Shown in pieces: positions 17,800 through 26,733 of a DNA stretch of 64,000 bases. The stretch's first letter is position 1, and each line of letters starts with the position of its first letter. The stretch is from Legionella_C dresdenensis. GTDB taxonomy: Bacteria; Pseudomonadota; Gammaproteobacteria; Legionellales; Legionellaceae. Made by a program: the position numbers and the translations under genes. The stretch covers positions 558,001-622,000 of the forward strand of contig NZ_JBHSAB010000001.1 in NCBI RefSeq assembly GCF_042649825.1, read 5' to 3'. The notes below the pieces were generated by a model. It was not told where the DNA came from. It saw only the letters and a program-made list of their open reading frames with translations, and did no database searches.

Positions 17800-18774
17800 A
17801 TGAATATAAATTTTGGGAGAAAGGCAATACTGACGGGAGTTGCCGGATTAGTACTGATAAACACAGTTCATGCCCAAATAGCAAACAGTCATGCGGATCT
17901 ATATACCACATCGGCCTGTAATTTTGTAATTAATGCCCCCCATTATTTTGATCATAGTGTTGGAGGAGTGGATTTTACGGAGTTTAATACCAAATACATT
18001 TGGTTAAGCGCAAACATGGGTAACATGATTAGCCGATTTGACACTGATCATGATTACGAGATCATTACGCCTTTTGGCCCCTACTACTTCCGCTTGAACG
18101 GGATTGCTTATAATCCTACTGGAACCGATCAAACGTACATTTATGATATTACCTGGGCATTTGGTTCCGTGCCATCAGCAGCTGGCACTTATACGGTAAA
18201 TGCGTATAATTCTGAGCGCGCGCCTGTATTTTACCGCACCATTGATACAATTGGCGATTCCATCACGTGGTGGCAGTATGGGCGTTATTTACGCTGTTTG
18301 ATGCGCGATGGCGGCTTACATTATGATTTTACAGGTACTCACACCGATGTTTTCGGCTTCCCTCATGACGGCCATGGCGGCGATACCACAACGGATGTTT
18401 TAAACCGTATGGCAACTATACCAGTCGCCGACGCGTATTTTGTCCTGATTGGCACAAATGATCAAACAACCGCCATACAAACAAGCGACAATATTATTGA
18501 AATTAGCAACGAACTGCACAATAAAAACCCTTGCGCTAAAATCTATATCAGTACATTGTTACCGCGCAATGACAGCTACAACACACTTAATCAAAAAATC
18601 AATGCTAACTTAAGAAACTATAATAATTGGTGCGATAAATGCACTTTGATTGATTTAGGTAAGTATGTTTATAGCAATGTCAATTGGCCAACTTACTTCA
18701 TGCCAGATGGATTACATCCCAATCACGCTGGATTTTTATTAATTGCAGGATATTTAGCAGATAAATTAAAGTAA
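17800..18774 (+). CDS. Secreted SGNH/GDSL-family hydrolase
   Basis: Predicted exported esterase or acetylesterase. The signal peptide is residues 1-26 or so (positively charged start, hydrophobic core, cut after VHA). The SGNH blocks appear in order: TIGDSITWW (block I, Ser), IGTNDQTT (block III, Asn) and DGLHPNHAG (block V, Asp and His); a Gly of block II is likely in GHGGDTT. The N-terminal 120 residues before GDS form a separate domain I do not recognise. I set the start at ATG 17800, preceded by GGCAGGAGAG; the frame runs back to a non-ATG codon at 17761. In this locus it might remove acetyl groups from surface glycan, but no substrate is evident. Confidence 0.82.
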   Translation: MNINFGRKAILTGVAGLVLINTVHAQIANSHADLYTTSACNFVINAPHYFDHSVGGVDFTEFNTKYIWLSANMGNMISRFDTDHDYEIITPFGPYYFRLNGIAYNPTGTDQTYIYDITWAFGSVPSAAGTYTVNAYNSERAPVFYRTIDTIGDSITWWQYGRYLRCLMRDGGLHYDFTGTHTDVFGFPHDGHGGDTTTDVLNRMATIPVADAYFVLIGTNDQTTAIQTSDNIIEISNELHNKNPCAKIYISTLLPRNDSYNTLNQKINANLRNYNNWCDKCTLIDLGKYVYSNVNWPTYFMPDGLHPNHAGFLLIAGYLADKLK

Positions 18775-18793
18775 AGGATAGATGATGGCAACA

Positions 18794-19987
18794 TCACAAT
18801 CTTCCTGCAACCGCCAATACCGAATCAGATAATTTCTTCATAATAGCAGCTCTATCATATTTGGCTATAAAATCGGCACGCGGCTCAAACGAATATTTGA
18901 TTTTTGACAACGCGGTTATTGCCTGTTGATAATCACAGGGGTGAAATACAGCGGCATTGTCTATTTCACTTTCAATAAAGGATTTGGCATAACCGCTAAC
19001 ACCTGCCAGCAACGGTTTTCCGAGTGCCGCATACTCAAACACTTTTGATGGTAAAACCTTGAGGAAAGCGTTATGAGCATTCAAATGCAAAAACAGGATG
19101 TCTGCTTTTTGGTAATAGTTAATCAATTCCTGGCGAGTTACCGGGTTCATTAACGTAACATTTTTCACGCCCTGTCTGTTTAGCTCCTCTTCCAGCACCT
19201 TACGGCGTCCGCCATCTCCGATAACAATAAAATCATATTGCTCTTCTACAGCCCGTGCCAAATCCGGAATAATTTTTTCCAATCCCTGCCCTTCACCAAT
19301 ATTACCCGCATAGAGCACTGTCTTTTTTCCTTCTCCTGATACCGCATTTCTATCCATTTTTTCTCTGGCGTCAAGAAACACCGCATCAATGCCATTGGTA
19401 AAAAAATCAAATTTTTCGCCGGAATAATCTTTCTGGAAATAGGGCAAAAAGCCTGGTGAGACAAGATTAATACGGGCGGCAGAAGAAAAAGTAAATTTCT
19501 CAATGCCAGATAATACCGGCAGAAAAAATTTCGACCATTTTTTCGGCATTACATCACCGATCGTGTCAACAAAAATATCTCGTATATCCATATACACCGG
19601 TGCTTTTTGTTGCTTTGAGGCAATAGCGCCCAGAAATGCAGTAAATAATCTTGAAGAAGTTGCATATACCAAATCATATTTTTGTTTTCTGAGGATTTTT
19701 AACACCCCCATAAAATAAACAAAAAAAGAACGTACCTGTCCTAACATTCCGCTTTTATGAGCAGGAATGGGAATACGGGTAATTCGTACTATTCCATCCT
19801 CTTCGTTTTCTGCCGCGGCGACATTATGAGAATGATAGCGATTAGGCATGCTTGTAATAACATGAATTCGGGCATCTGGCGGTAATTTTGCTTTCAACTC
19901 TTCAACGAGGCTTGTAGTGCGGAAAGAACCCGCGCACAAATCAGGCTTATAATAAAAACTCAAGACAAGTACATTTAATTTATTCAC
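18794..19987 (-). CDS. Family 4 glycosyltransferase (WbuB-like)
   Basis: GT-B fold glycosyltransferase of CAZy family GT4, acting in the cytoplasm on lipid-linked O-unit intermediates. The N-terminal LSFYYKPDLCAGSFRTTSLVEEL is typical of the WbuB-like subgroup. The C-terminal domain has LYAGNIGEGQGLEKII near 224, FIVIGDGG, and LPSKVFEYAALGKPLLAG near 320-337, the donor-phosphate-binding EX-type region. The start is a GTG at 19987, directly after the stop codon of the heparinase-like gene, so translation is coupled. It is the last gene of the eight-gene wecB operon. WbuB-type proteins commonly add a deoxy-amino sugar; the substrate here is unknown. Confidence 0.88.
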   Translation of the reverse strand: MNKLNVLVLSFYYKPDLCAGSFRTTSLVEELKAKLPPDARIHVITSMPNRYHSHNVAAAENEEDGIVRITRIPIPAHKSGMLGQVRSFFVYFMGVLKILRKQKYDLVYATSSRLFTAFLGAIASKQQKAPVYMDIRDIFVDTIGDVMPKKWSKFFLPVLSGIEKFTFSSAARINLVSPGFLPYFQKDYSGEKFDFFTNGIDAVFLDAREKMDRNAVSGEGKKTVLYAGNIGEGQGLEKIIPDLARAVEEQYDFIVIGDGGRRKVLEEELNRQGVKNVTLMNPVTRQELINYYQKADILFLHLNAHNAFLKVLPSKVFEYAALGKPLLAGVSGYAKSFIESEIDNAAVFHPCDYQQAITALSKIKYSFEPRADFIAKYDRAAIMKKLSDSVLAVAGRL

Positions 19988-21634
19988 TTAATACCACTCT
20001 ATATTTGTTTCCAAATGGGAAGAAAAATTCACTTTAACCAGTTTGTTGTTTATCTTCACTCCAAATTCAGGGCACCAATACCCCTCTTCCAGGCAGATTT
20101 CAGAATCTGAAAAAGTCATTTTAACTTTTACTTTGTCTGATACGATTTGAAGTGATTTGTTATTTAATTGTTCTATCTGTAAATCAGGATGAAGATGAAA
20201 AAAAGCGGTCGCAATACATGTTGGAGCATTAACCTTGTCATCTATTTTTAGTTTATTGTTGCTAAAAAGCCATTCTCGCCGATGAACAATTTTATTTTTT
20301 AAGCGCATATAGCCATTATGTGAGCAAGCAACATGAATAGCTTGAGGTTCCTGGACAATATTCAAATCGAATGGTCTTGCCCTTCTTGCAACCCGAAAAC
20401 CGCCCCATATTTCGGACGAATTTAGATTATTGATTGCAACAGTATTATGGGCGCTGGTTGACCGCTGCCAATCCCTTTCAACCCCCAGGCCATATTGTGA
20501 AGTTCCGGTATTAACAAATACTCGCTGTTTTCCTACCGAGAGCTCAAACGATAAAGTATCTGCGTGAGCGTGTCCTGGTTGATAATCTGGCCCCACGCAA
20601 CCGACATCGAGAATTGCAACAGCAGTGTCTGATTGAAATCGAATGTATCCGCTATCGGGCATATGGACATACGACAGCTCATTTGGTTCTTTGAAAATGG
20701 CTGGGACATCAATCGCGAGTAATGCAGCATACTCTTTTATCAGCGCCAACTCAGGCGCGTTTGAGAAAGCGGCATCATTAAAAAAAGAAATCCGGTCATC
20801 GGGATGCATCATTAATTCCAGCCATCCTATGCCCTTTTTCACCACCGCTTTAAGCTGCTCCACTTTAGATAATAAAAAGTTATTCTGGCTGCAATAAGCC
20901 AGATTAATGACATCAAGCACATTAAGCAGTAAATTGGCATGATACATAGGACTTAATTCAAAATGCGCCCCATCCGGCAAAAATTGCTCTTTGACTTCAC
21001 GTACAAAAAGTCTAATCCCTTTTTTTAGCCATCTGTCGGCATCCTTACTTGATAACCAGCAACCGGCAAAAATCAACGCTTGTGCATTAACAAATAAATG
21101 ATTTGCCAATAAATGATATTCAAGTTTTTGCTCCAGAACTCTTGCTTGTAATGCAAGGCTTTCATCAATAACTGGTGAACTGCAGGTATTTTTAGATAAC
21201 CATTTAACCCAATTAACAATCCGCAGTGAAGTGGGATAGGGTTCCCAGCCATTGCCAGATGCTGGCGGGTTTTGGTTGATCCATTGCAGAATCCAGGATA
21301 TGGCTAATTCAACTCGATTTTCCGCGCCAAGCGAGTCAAGATCATCAAAATAGTGTAAATTATAAAGCCACAATTTATCTTGACTGGAATCGTTCCAGCT
21401 GCTGGCTTTGTCAATCACTGACTCATGATTTAAAAAAGAGCATTTTTGATTTTCAAATAATGACTGCGTTTTATAAACCGGAGCATTCCAATGATGTGTC
21501 CAATGACGCCTAGCCAGTGATTTACCAATATTTAACCGTATAGGACAAAACGCTTTGTAAGCACGAAAATAAAACTGTTCCCAACGCAGATAACGTGCGG
21601 TATGAAAGTATTTTGATAATCTGTTTAATTTCAC
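19988..21634 (-). CDS. Heparinase II/III-like polysaccharide lyase domain protein
   Basis: Resembles the heparinase II/III family, whose characterised members cleave uronic-acid-containing chains. The N-terminal half is an alpha-helical toroid-like region (NPPASGNGWEPYPTSLRIVNW, HLLANHLFVNAQALIFAGC, FLPDGAHFELSPMYHANLL). The C-terminal half has the family core GHAHADTLSFEL near 365 and STSAHNTVAINN. No clear signal peptide is present, although the family often acts outside the cytoplasm. Genes of this family frequently sit beside asparagine synthase and GT4 genes in O-antigen loci, as here. It may trim or modify a uronic-acid glycan; export route is unclear. It overlaps asnB by four bases. 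Confidence 0.82.
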   Translation of the reverse strand: MKLNRLSKYFHTARYLRWEQFYFRAYKAFCPIRLNIGKSLARRHWTHHWNAPVYKTQSLFENQKCSFLNHESVIDKASSWNDSSQDKLWLYNLHYFDDLDSLGAENRVELAISWILQWINQNPPASGNGWEPYPTSLRIVNWVKWLSKNTCSSPVIDESLALQARVLEQKLEYHLLANHLFVNAQALIFAGCWLSSKDADRWLKKGIRLFVREVKEQFLPDGAHFELSPMYHANLLLNVLDVINLAYCSQNNFLLSKVEQLKAVVKKGIGWLELMMHPDDRISFFNDAAFSNAPELALIKEYAALLAIDVPAIFKEPNELSYVHMPDSGYIRFQSDTAVAILDVGCVGPDYQPGHAHADTLSFELSVGKQRVFVNTGTSQYGLGVERDWQRSTSAHNTVAINNLNSSEIWGGFRVARRARPFDLNIVQEPQAIHVACSHNGYMRLKNKIVHRREWLFSNNKLKIDDKVNAPTCIATAFFHLHPDLQIEQLNNKSLQIVSDKVKVKMTFSDSEICLEEGYWCPEFGVKINNKLVKVNFSSHLETNIEWY

Positions 21635-23463
21635 TTTGAGTTATGCTCTAGCCAAAAGTTAAAATACATTAATTGCCAGATTTTATAAGTTTCGTTACGG
21701 TTGCCTGAAAAGTGATTATTCACTATTTCCTTAACTACGTTCATATCGCAGATTGAAGACACTGGACCGCTATTTAATGTATTTAAAATTAAATCTTTTC
21801 CCAAATTGTTAATTTTACCATCCAAAGGCGGATTAAACCCAACTTTTTTTCTGTTAATCAACTCGGCAGGCAAACCTGCAAGCAGCATTTGCTTTAAAGG
21901 TTTTTTGCCTGTGTTTCTGTCAATAAGTTGAGAATCCTTGCTGTGAAAACCAAAATCAGCTAACTCATTGGACATTAAAGGAACCCGTACTTCAATACTT
22001 TGAAGCATGCTGGCTTTATCGGTTACCATCAGGTTATGCGGTAAAAAACCCAGACGATCGAAATACATCGCTTTTTTAAGCGGCGACAGGTTTTTTAAAC
22101 GGGCAAGCTGCTTCTTCCCCCACTGCCACAATGCATCACAGGCATGATTGTCTTTTAACAGCCTGTTAACTTCGGAAGGAGAAAAATAGCCAATTAAACT
22201 GGTATAAGCCTTGAAAAAATCAGTTTGCGTTGAAAATCTCAGCAGCCGATCGGCTTTTTTAGCGAGAGCAGGAATTTTTCGCAACACCGGTGAAAATAAC
22301 TTAATCAAAAAACCCAACGACATTACAAGTCGTCTGTTTTTAACGACTTGATAGCGTGGATAGCCGGCAAATAATTCATCTCCTCCCATACCGCTTAACA
22401 TTACCTTATAGCCGTTTTCCCGGGCTTTGGCGGCTATACGTTCTGTGGCCAAAAAAGTAAAATCCGAAATCGGCTCTTCGGTGTTAGCTGCCACTCGTCT
22501 GAAATCGTCCAGAATTGCTGCCGGATTATCTTTGCCGGTTTCTATCCGAATTGTTTCAACCGGCATATTAATGTTAGAAGCAATTTCCAATGCGTATACT
22601 GAGTCATCCTGGCCTTCCGCATCATCATATTTAACAAATAGCCCATCGATTTGTCCTTTGGAAGCCAATGCTAAAACAGATGAATCAACACCGCCGCTAA
22701 AAAATAACCCTAGTCTGACATCGGCCAGCGATTGCAGCTTAAGCGATTCGGAAATTAAAAATTCAATCTCTTTATTCGGGGCAATACTGGTTAAAGGATT
22801 GTAGTATTCGATTTTTTCCACACGACCATTATCCAAATCATAGACAAAACAATATCCTGGCGGCACTTTCTCTACGTCCTTGAAACCAGTTTTGGGTTCG
22901 TACAACCAACCATTTAACAGAAACTCAGCATACTGGCTTTGATCCAGGGCAAGCTTTTCCTGTTTAACAGGGGACAGACCTCGAATCTCAGAGGAAAAAA
23001 TAAACTCATCCTGATCATGATAGTAATAAAGTGGTTTTATCCCCAGCCGATCGCGGGCAAGTATAACCTGCTTTTTTTCAAGGTCTGCAATTGCAAAGGC
23101 AAACATCCCTTCAAATCTTGGAATGCAGTCAAGCCCCCACACTTTATAGGATTGTAAAATAACCTCTGTATCGGATTTGGTTTTAAATTGGAGTCCCAAC
23201 TCTTCCAGCTCAGTTCGGATCTCCTGATAATTATATATTTCACCATTAAAAATCAGAGAATATCCAGTATCCAGGAAAGGCTGATTCGATTCATCTGTTA
23301 AATCAAGAATACTCAATCTTACATGCCCAAACCCCAAGTAAAATGCGCCCTCTTTTGTTCGCCATATACCGGAGGCATCTGGCCCACGATGACTAAGCGC
23401 CTCAAGTGATTGCTCTAAATTTTTATCACTCGTTTTACTGATATAACCACTTAAACCACACAT
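21631..23463 (-). CDS. Glutamine-hydrolysing asparagine synthase-like amidotransferase (AsnB/WbpS type)
   Basis: Class II glutamine amidotransferase with an asparagine-synthase domain. Cys2 of MCGLSGY is the Ntn nucleophile, and HRGPDASGIW, FNGEIYNYQEIR follow. The synthetase domain has the PP-loop LFFSGGVDSSVLA near 252 and MLSGMGGDELFAGYPRY near 365. 610 residues is the bacterial AsnB length. In O-antigen loci such enzymes (for example WbpS) amidate uronic acid carboxyls; with WecB and WecC in the same operon, a ManNAcA amide is a reasonable guess. It overlaps the upstream polymerase gene by 13 bases and the downstream gene by 4. Confidence 0.88.
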   Translation of the reverse strand: MCGLSGYISKTSDKNLEQSLEALSHRGPDASGIWRTKEGAFYLGFGHVRLSILDLTDESNQPFLDTGYSLIFNGEIYNYQEIRTELEELGLQFKTKSDTEVILQSYKVWGLDCIPRFEGMFAFAIADLEKKQVILARDRLGIKPLYYYHDQDEFIFSSEIRGLSPVKQEKLALDQSQYAEFLLNGWLYEPKTGFKDVEKVPPGYCFVYDLDNGRVEKIEYYNPLTSIAPNKEIEFLISESLKLQSLADVRLGLFFSGGVDSSVLALASKGQIDGLFVKYDDAEGQDDSVYALEIASNINMPVETIRIETGKDNPAAILDDFRRVAANTEEPISDFTFLATERIAAKARENGYKVMLSGMGGDELFAGYPRYQVVKNRRLVMSLGFLIKLFSPVLRKIPALAKKADRLLRFSTQTDFFKAYTSLIGYFSPSEVNRLLKDNHACDALWQWGKKQLARLKNLSPLKKAMYFDRLGFLPHNLMVTDKASMLQSIEVRVPLMSNELADFGFHSKDSQLIDRNTGKKPLKQMLLAGLPAELINRKKVGFNPPLDGKINNLGKDLILNTLNSGPVSSICDMNVVKEIVNNHFSGNRNETYKIWQLMYFNFWLEHNSK

Positions 23464-25010
23464 CCCCTGGTATCCCCCATAGCAGAATCAAAACGTACAC
23501 GGCTTGATTCAACAAACAGTTCTTGACTTGCCAATTTCTCATTTTGTCGAAGACAAAAACTTATTCCCCAAATAATGGCAAAGATCAGATTAAAAGTTAA
23601 TAACCGAAAAACTGCAAAAAATAAAGAATAAAAAGTCATAGTCAACATAATCGAAACAACAAGAACTTTCAATTTCCAGGCTTCAGACGGCAATCGGGTT
23701 ACATAGTACAAAGGGATAATAATAAAGCTGGAATAAAGAATAACACCAGCCAATCCTCCAACCATTAGCCAATAAAATATCCAGTTATGAATATACCCTA
23801 CTTTTTTATGTATATACTGGCCATTGGATAATGGAAAATTGATATCATGTCGTGCACCTATACCAGCTCCAAACAAAGGTTTTTTGGAGAACTGAGACCA
23901 GGCTATTTTGTATTCCACTATTCGACTTAACAAATTATCATCTTTATTAGAATTATCGGAAGGTAAATAAACACTCCTGTCATTTACATGATAGATAGTT
24001 TTAAAAAATACCGATATCCGACCTAACCATACTGAATTAGTATCTAATGTACTAACAAATGTTAAACTTAACATGACTAATACAGTACATATTTTCAGAT
24101 AAGCATTAATTAAGTCTCGTTTGTAAAAAAATAACCAAAGCCCAACCAGGCCAAGTACTATGATAGAGGATAACAGCATACTACGAGTGTAGGTTTCTAA
24201 TATTGCAAACAAAGATAGCGCTGCACATCCCATGCTGGCTATTTTTATATTGGGCTTTTTTGTAAATAATGAAACCAGTGTAAAAACCACCAGACCAAGC
24301 GGAAGTAACTCGGAAGTCGCTTGTTGTATAGTTAATGTAATACGATCTAAAAATGGTCCTGAGAGTGTATCTGAATTCCATACCTCAGAATTATAAACTT
24401 TAAAACCATCCTCGTTCAGCCAATATATTTTATAAAAACCTTGGACAAAAAATACGCTATTTATATATCCAAGAATTAATAAAGTTAAAACGGCACAAGC
24501 GATAAGTACCCATTTTATTCGAAATGAAAAATCTTCTTTTAATGTTATTGATATTGGAATACTCAAATATAAAAGCAGAAAAGGAAAAATCCCGCGCATC
24601 CAATCCGCGAAAGATACACCTTGATTAGTTGCATAATAGCAAGATGCCAAAACAAGAGACGAAAATATGACACTGCTTATTAAAGGCGATTTCAATGCCT
24701 TAATATTACCTTTATAAATTTCATTAGTATAGGTAGCTAGTACATACAAAACCGCCATTACTGCTATAATAATTTCACTTGCTCCCACATCTTTAGGCGT
24801 AGGCTCAATACTAAAAAGCGATACAATTAAAGACAATAACAAGAGCCATGGCCTGAATACACCATACATAACAAGTACAGCAGAAAGTAAAAATGCCAGA
24901 TTCCTCATATGACCAATTTCAAAACGAAGATTTAACGCAATAATAGCTGTCACTAAAATAAATATGCCAGGAAGCCAATTTTCTGATCTTAATTTTAGAA
25001 AGTTCAACAT
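23451..25010 (-). CDS. O-antigen polymerase/ligase family membrane protein (Wzy-like)
   Basis: Polytopic inner-membrane protein (519 residues, about eleven to thirteen helices) with the Wzy_C/O-antigen-ligase pattern: a large periplasmic loop carrying LSRIVEYKIAWSQFSKKPLFG, GAGIGARHD and VGYIHNWIFYWLMVGGLAG. The H-N-x(3)-W arrangement after a G-rich loop is the family hallmark. Within an operon having a Wzx-like flippase, polymerase is more likely than ligase, but the families cannot be told apart by sequence alone. GAGGGAC lies upstream of the ATG. The hydrophilic tail of 25 residues overlaps the asnB start. Confidence 0.8.
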   Translation of the reverse strand: MLNFLKLRSENWLPGIFILVTAIIALNLRFEIGHMRNLAFLLSAVLVMYGVFRPWLLLLSLIVSLFSIEPTPKDVGASEIIIAVMAVLYVLATYTNEIYKGNIKALKSPLISSVIFSSLVLASCYYATNQGVSFADWMRGIFPFLLLYLSIPISITLKEDFSFRIKWVLIACAVLTLLILGYINSVFFVQGFYKIYWLNEDGFKVYNSEVWNSDTLSGPFLDRITLTIQQATSELLPLGLVVFTLVSLFTKKPNIKIASMGCAALSLFAILETYTRSMLLSSIIVLGLVGLWLFFYKRDLINAYLKICTVLVMLSLTFVSTLDTNSVWLGRISVFFKTIYHVNDRSVYLPSDNSNKDDNLLSRIVEYKIAWSQFSKKPLFGAGIGARHDINFPLSNGQYIHKKVGYIHNWIFYWLMVGGLAGVILYSSFIIIPLYYVTRLPSEAWKLKVLVVSIMLTMTFYSLFFAVFRLLTFNLIFAIIWGISFCLRQNEKLASQELFVESSRVRFDSAMGDTRGCVV

Positions 25011-25026
25011 AAAGTCCCTCTTGTCT

Positions 25027-25485
25027 TTATCTAATTGCCAAATAATCCATTTCGGTGGATTTAACTATTTTTGCAGGGCTTCCCACTAAAACGGAGTTAT
25101 CTGGGGCGCTTGATAATACCGTAGCGCCTGCTGCAATAATACAGTTATTACCAATTTTTATATCCCCAAGAATCTTGGCGCCTGCAGCAATATAACAATT
25201 ATCGCCGATAACTGGCGCCGGGTTCACTTCTTTAGAAAAATATCCTTCTTTCGCTCCAATGGTTACCCCTTGACCTATTACACAATTGCGGCCTATTTTG
25301 GAATCTGAATGCAAAACTACGCCAATTGCCCCATAGGCAAAAACGGTTCCTTCCCCTATTTCCGCACTAACGGGAATATAGGAGTTATAAAGTAAAAACA
25401 TACAATTTCTTATGAGAGTAGGAAAAAAAGGTATTTTCCGCTTGTAAAACATTCTGCCAAGCCGATAGAGTTTAATCGCATTCAT
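25027..25485 (-). CDS. Serine acetyltransferase-like hexapeptide-repeat acetyltransferase
   Basis: Short left-handed beta-helix acyltransferase of 152 residues. Hexapeptide repeats run from about residue 40 to the C-terminus: IGEGTVFAYGAIGVVLHSD, SKIGRNCVIGQGVTIGAK, PVIGDNCYIAAGAKILGD, IKIGNNCIIAAGATVL, ending with VLVGSPAKIVK. The order resembles CysE-like enzymes of polysaccharide loci (for example WcaB/EpsH types). The His in VVLHSD is at the expected catalytic place. It sits 4 bases after the flippase gene with AGGAAG upstream. It probably O- or N-acetylates a sugar of the O-unit. Confidence 0.83.
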   Translation of the reverse strand: MNAIKLYRLGRMFYKRKIPFFPTLIRNCMFLLYNSYIPVSAEIGEGTVFAYGAIGVVLHSDSKIGRNCVIGQGVTIGAKEGYFSKEVNPAPVIGDNCYIAAGAKILGDIKIGNNCIIAAGATVLSSAPDNSVLVGSPAKIVKSTEMDYLAIR

Positions 25486-25489
25486 TCTA

Positions 25490-26728
25490 TTACTTCCTCA
25501 AAAGAGAGATGGCATTCTTATCAATTGGGCTAAGCGCAAATACTGAAAAGATACATGCTGTCAGCATCAGACAACCAAGAGAAACCGAATTCATAGCTAC
25601 AAAAACTGAGAGTGGCGCGGATAAAGCAATTAAAGCAATCATCCGTTTTAGCCTGAATGATATTGTTGTCAGCATGAGCATCAAATAGGCGGCAATCCCG
25701 GATGCGTAAAGCAAAATCATTTGCGGTAATGTATCAACTTTCAGGACAGCAATACAAGCAAATATTGAAACGATAACATTAATCGTAATCAGCTGTTGTC
25801 TTCTTTTTATACCTAATAAATAGCGCTCAAGGATAACAGAAAGATGTAGTACAGGTAAAATGAAAAAAACCTGAGCAAATTCTTGATAGCCCTTATAAAG
25901 ACCTATAAACAGGTAAGCAACAAACGCTAGTAAATAAAAATAATTCAGCGATAGCCTTGTCATTTTTTCAAGCAAGAACTCATCGCTTTCAGCCTGTACA
26001 AAATGGGCGGAAATTGCCTTTACATTCACCGGGAAGATTGCGACGACTGATTGCACTATCGATACCTGAACCCGAAATAATCCCAGTACTTGTGGTGGGA
26101 AAATGAACGATAAATAAAAAGGCAGGATATTGGTAAACAAATTACTAACTAACGTTAAAGAAAATAAAGTGGGTATAATTCTCAGCATGCTGGCAACAGA
26201 ATGCCAGATTCCATTAAAAGAGACTTCAATTTTTTTGTTCAATAAAAGAAAAAGCAACCAAGCTGTTGCCGGTAAAGAATTGGTAATTCCAATTATTTCA
26301 GTAATTGTAATATTATAGAGGTTAAAATAAGCAACACTTAGAAGAATTATAAAAATAGCAATGAAAACGGATAAATAAGTCACTATTGCCATTTGGAGCC
26401 TTTGTGCATACATGACCAGCAATACGCTGCTGCTATATACCATTGAGGCTAAAAGCCATGGACTACCTGCTGAAAAAAAAATGTTGGTGCAAGAAAACAA
26501 TACCAAAACAAACGCGCCGACTGCAAAAGATACAGGCAGCAATGCTTTTTTGTCAACATTGCTAATCAAAGGCTCACTGATAACATCAGTAAATTTATGA
26601 AACAGAAAAACCAGAATATTTGCTTTAATAAATAAACCATATTTTTCCAAACCAAATAATAGCGGTATGAAAAAATTGATCAGGAGCCCCGATCCTAATG
26701 TTAAGGCCTGAATAAGGATATTTAGCAT
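25490..26728 (-). CDS. Wzx-like polysaccharide flippase (MOP superfamily)
   Basis: Integral membrane protein of 412 residues with about twelve to thirteen hydrophobic segments and very few charged residues, in the right size range for Wzx. The N-terminal LGSGLLINFFIPLLFGLEKYGLFIKANILV matches the general Wzx/MatE opening (G-x-x-EYG-like). It lies between wecC and an acetyltransferase gene in the same operon, and a Wzy-like polymerase is two genes downstream, as expected for Wzx/Wzy-dependent export. Sequence conservation in this family is low, so the call rests on topology, opening motif and context. Confidence 0.75.
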   Translation of the reverse strand: MLNILIQALTLGSGLLINFFIPLLFGLEKYGLFIKANILVFLFHKFTDVISEPLISNVDKKALLPVSFAVGAFVLVLFSCTNIFFSAGSPWLLASMVYSSSVLLVMYAQRLQMAIVTYLSVFIAIFIILLSVAYFNLYNITITEIIGITNSLPATAWLLFLLLNKKIEVSFNGIWHSVASMLRIIPTLFSLTLVSNLFTNILPFYLSFIFPPQVLGLFRVQVSIVQSVVAIFPVNVKAISAHFVQAESDEFLLEKMTRLSLNYFYLLAFVAYLFIGLYKGYQEFAQVFFILPVLHLSVILERYLLGIKRRQQLITINVIVSIFACIAVLKVDTLPQMILLYASGIAAYLMLMLTTISFRLKRMIALIALSAPLSVFVAMNSVSLGCLMLTACIFSVFALSPIDKNAISLLRK

Positions 26729-26733
26729 ATTAT

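Noticed and set aside
22427..22804. Plus-strand open frame inside the asnB-like gene
   Set aside because: Antisense shadow; low-complexity Ser-rich translation, no ribosome binding site.
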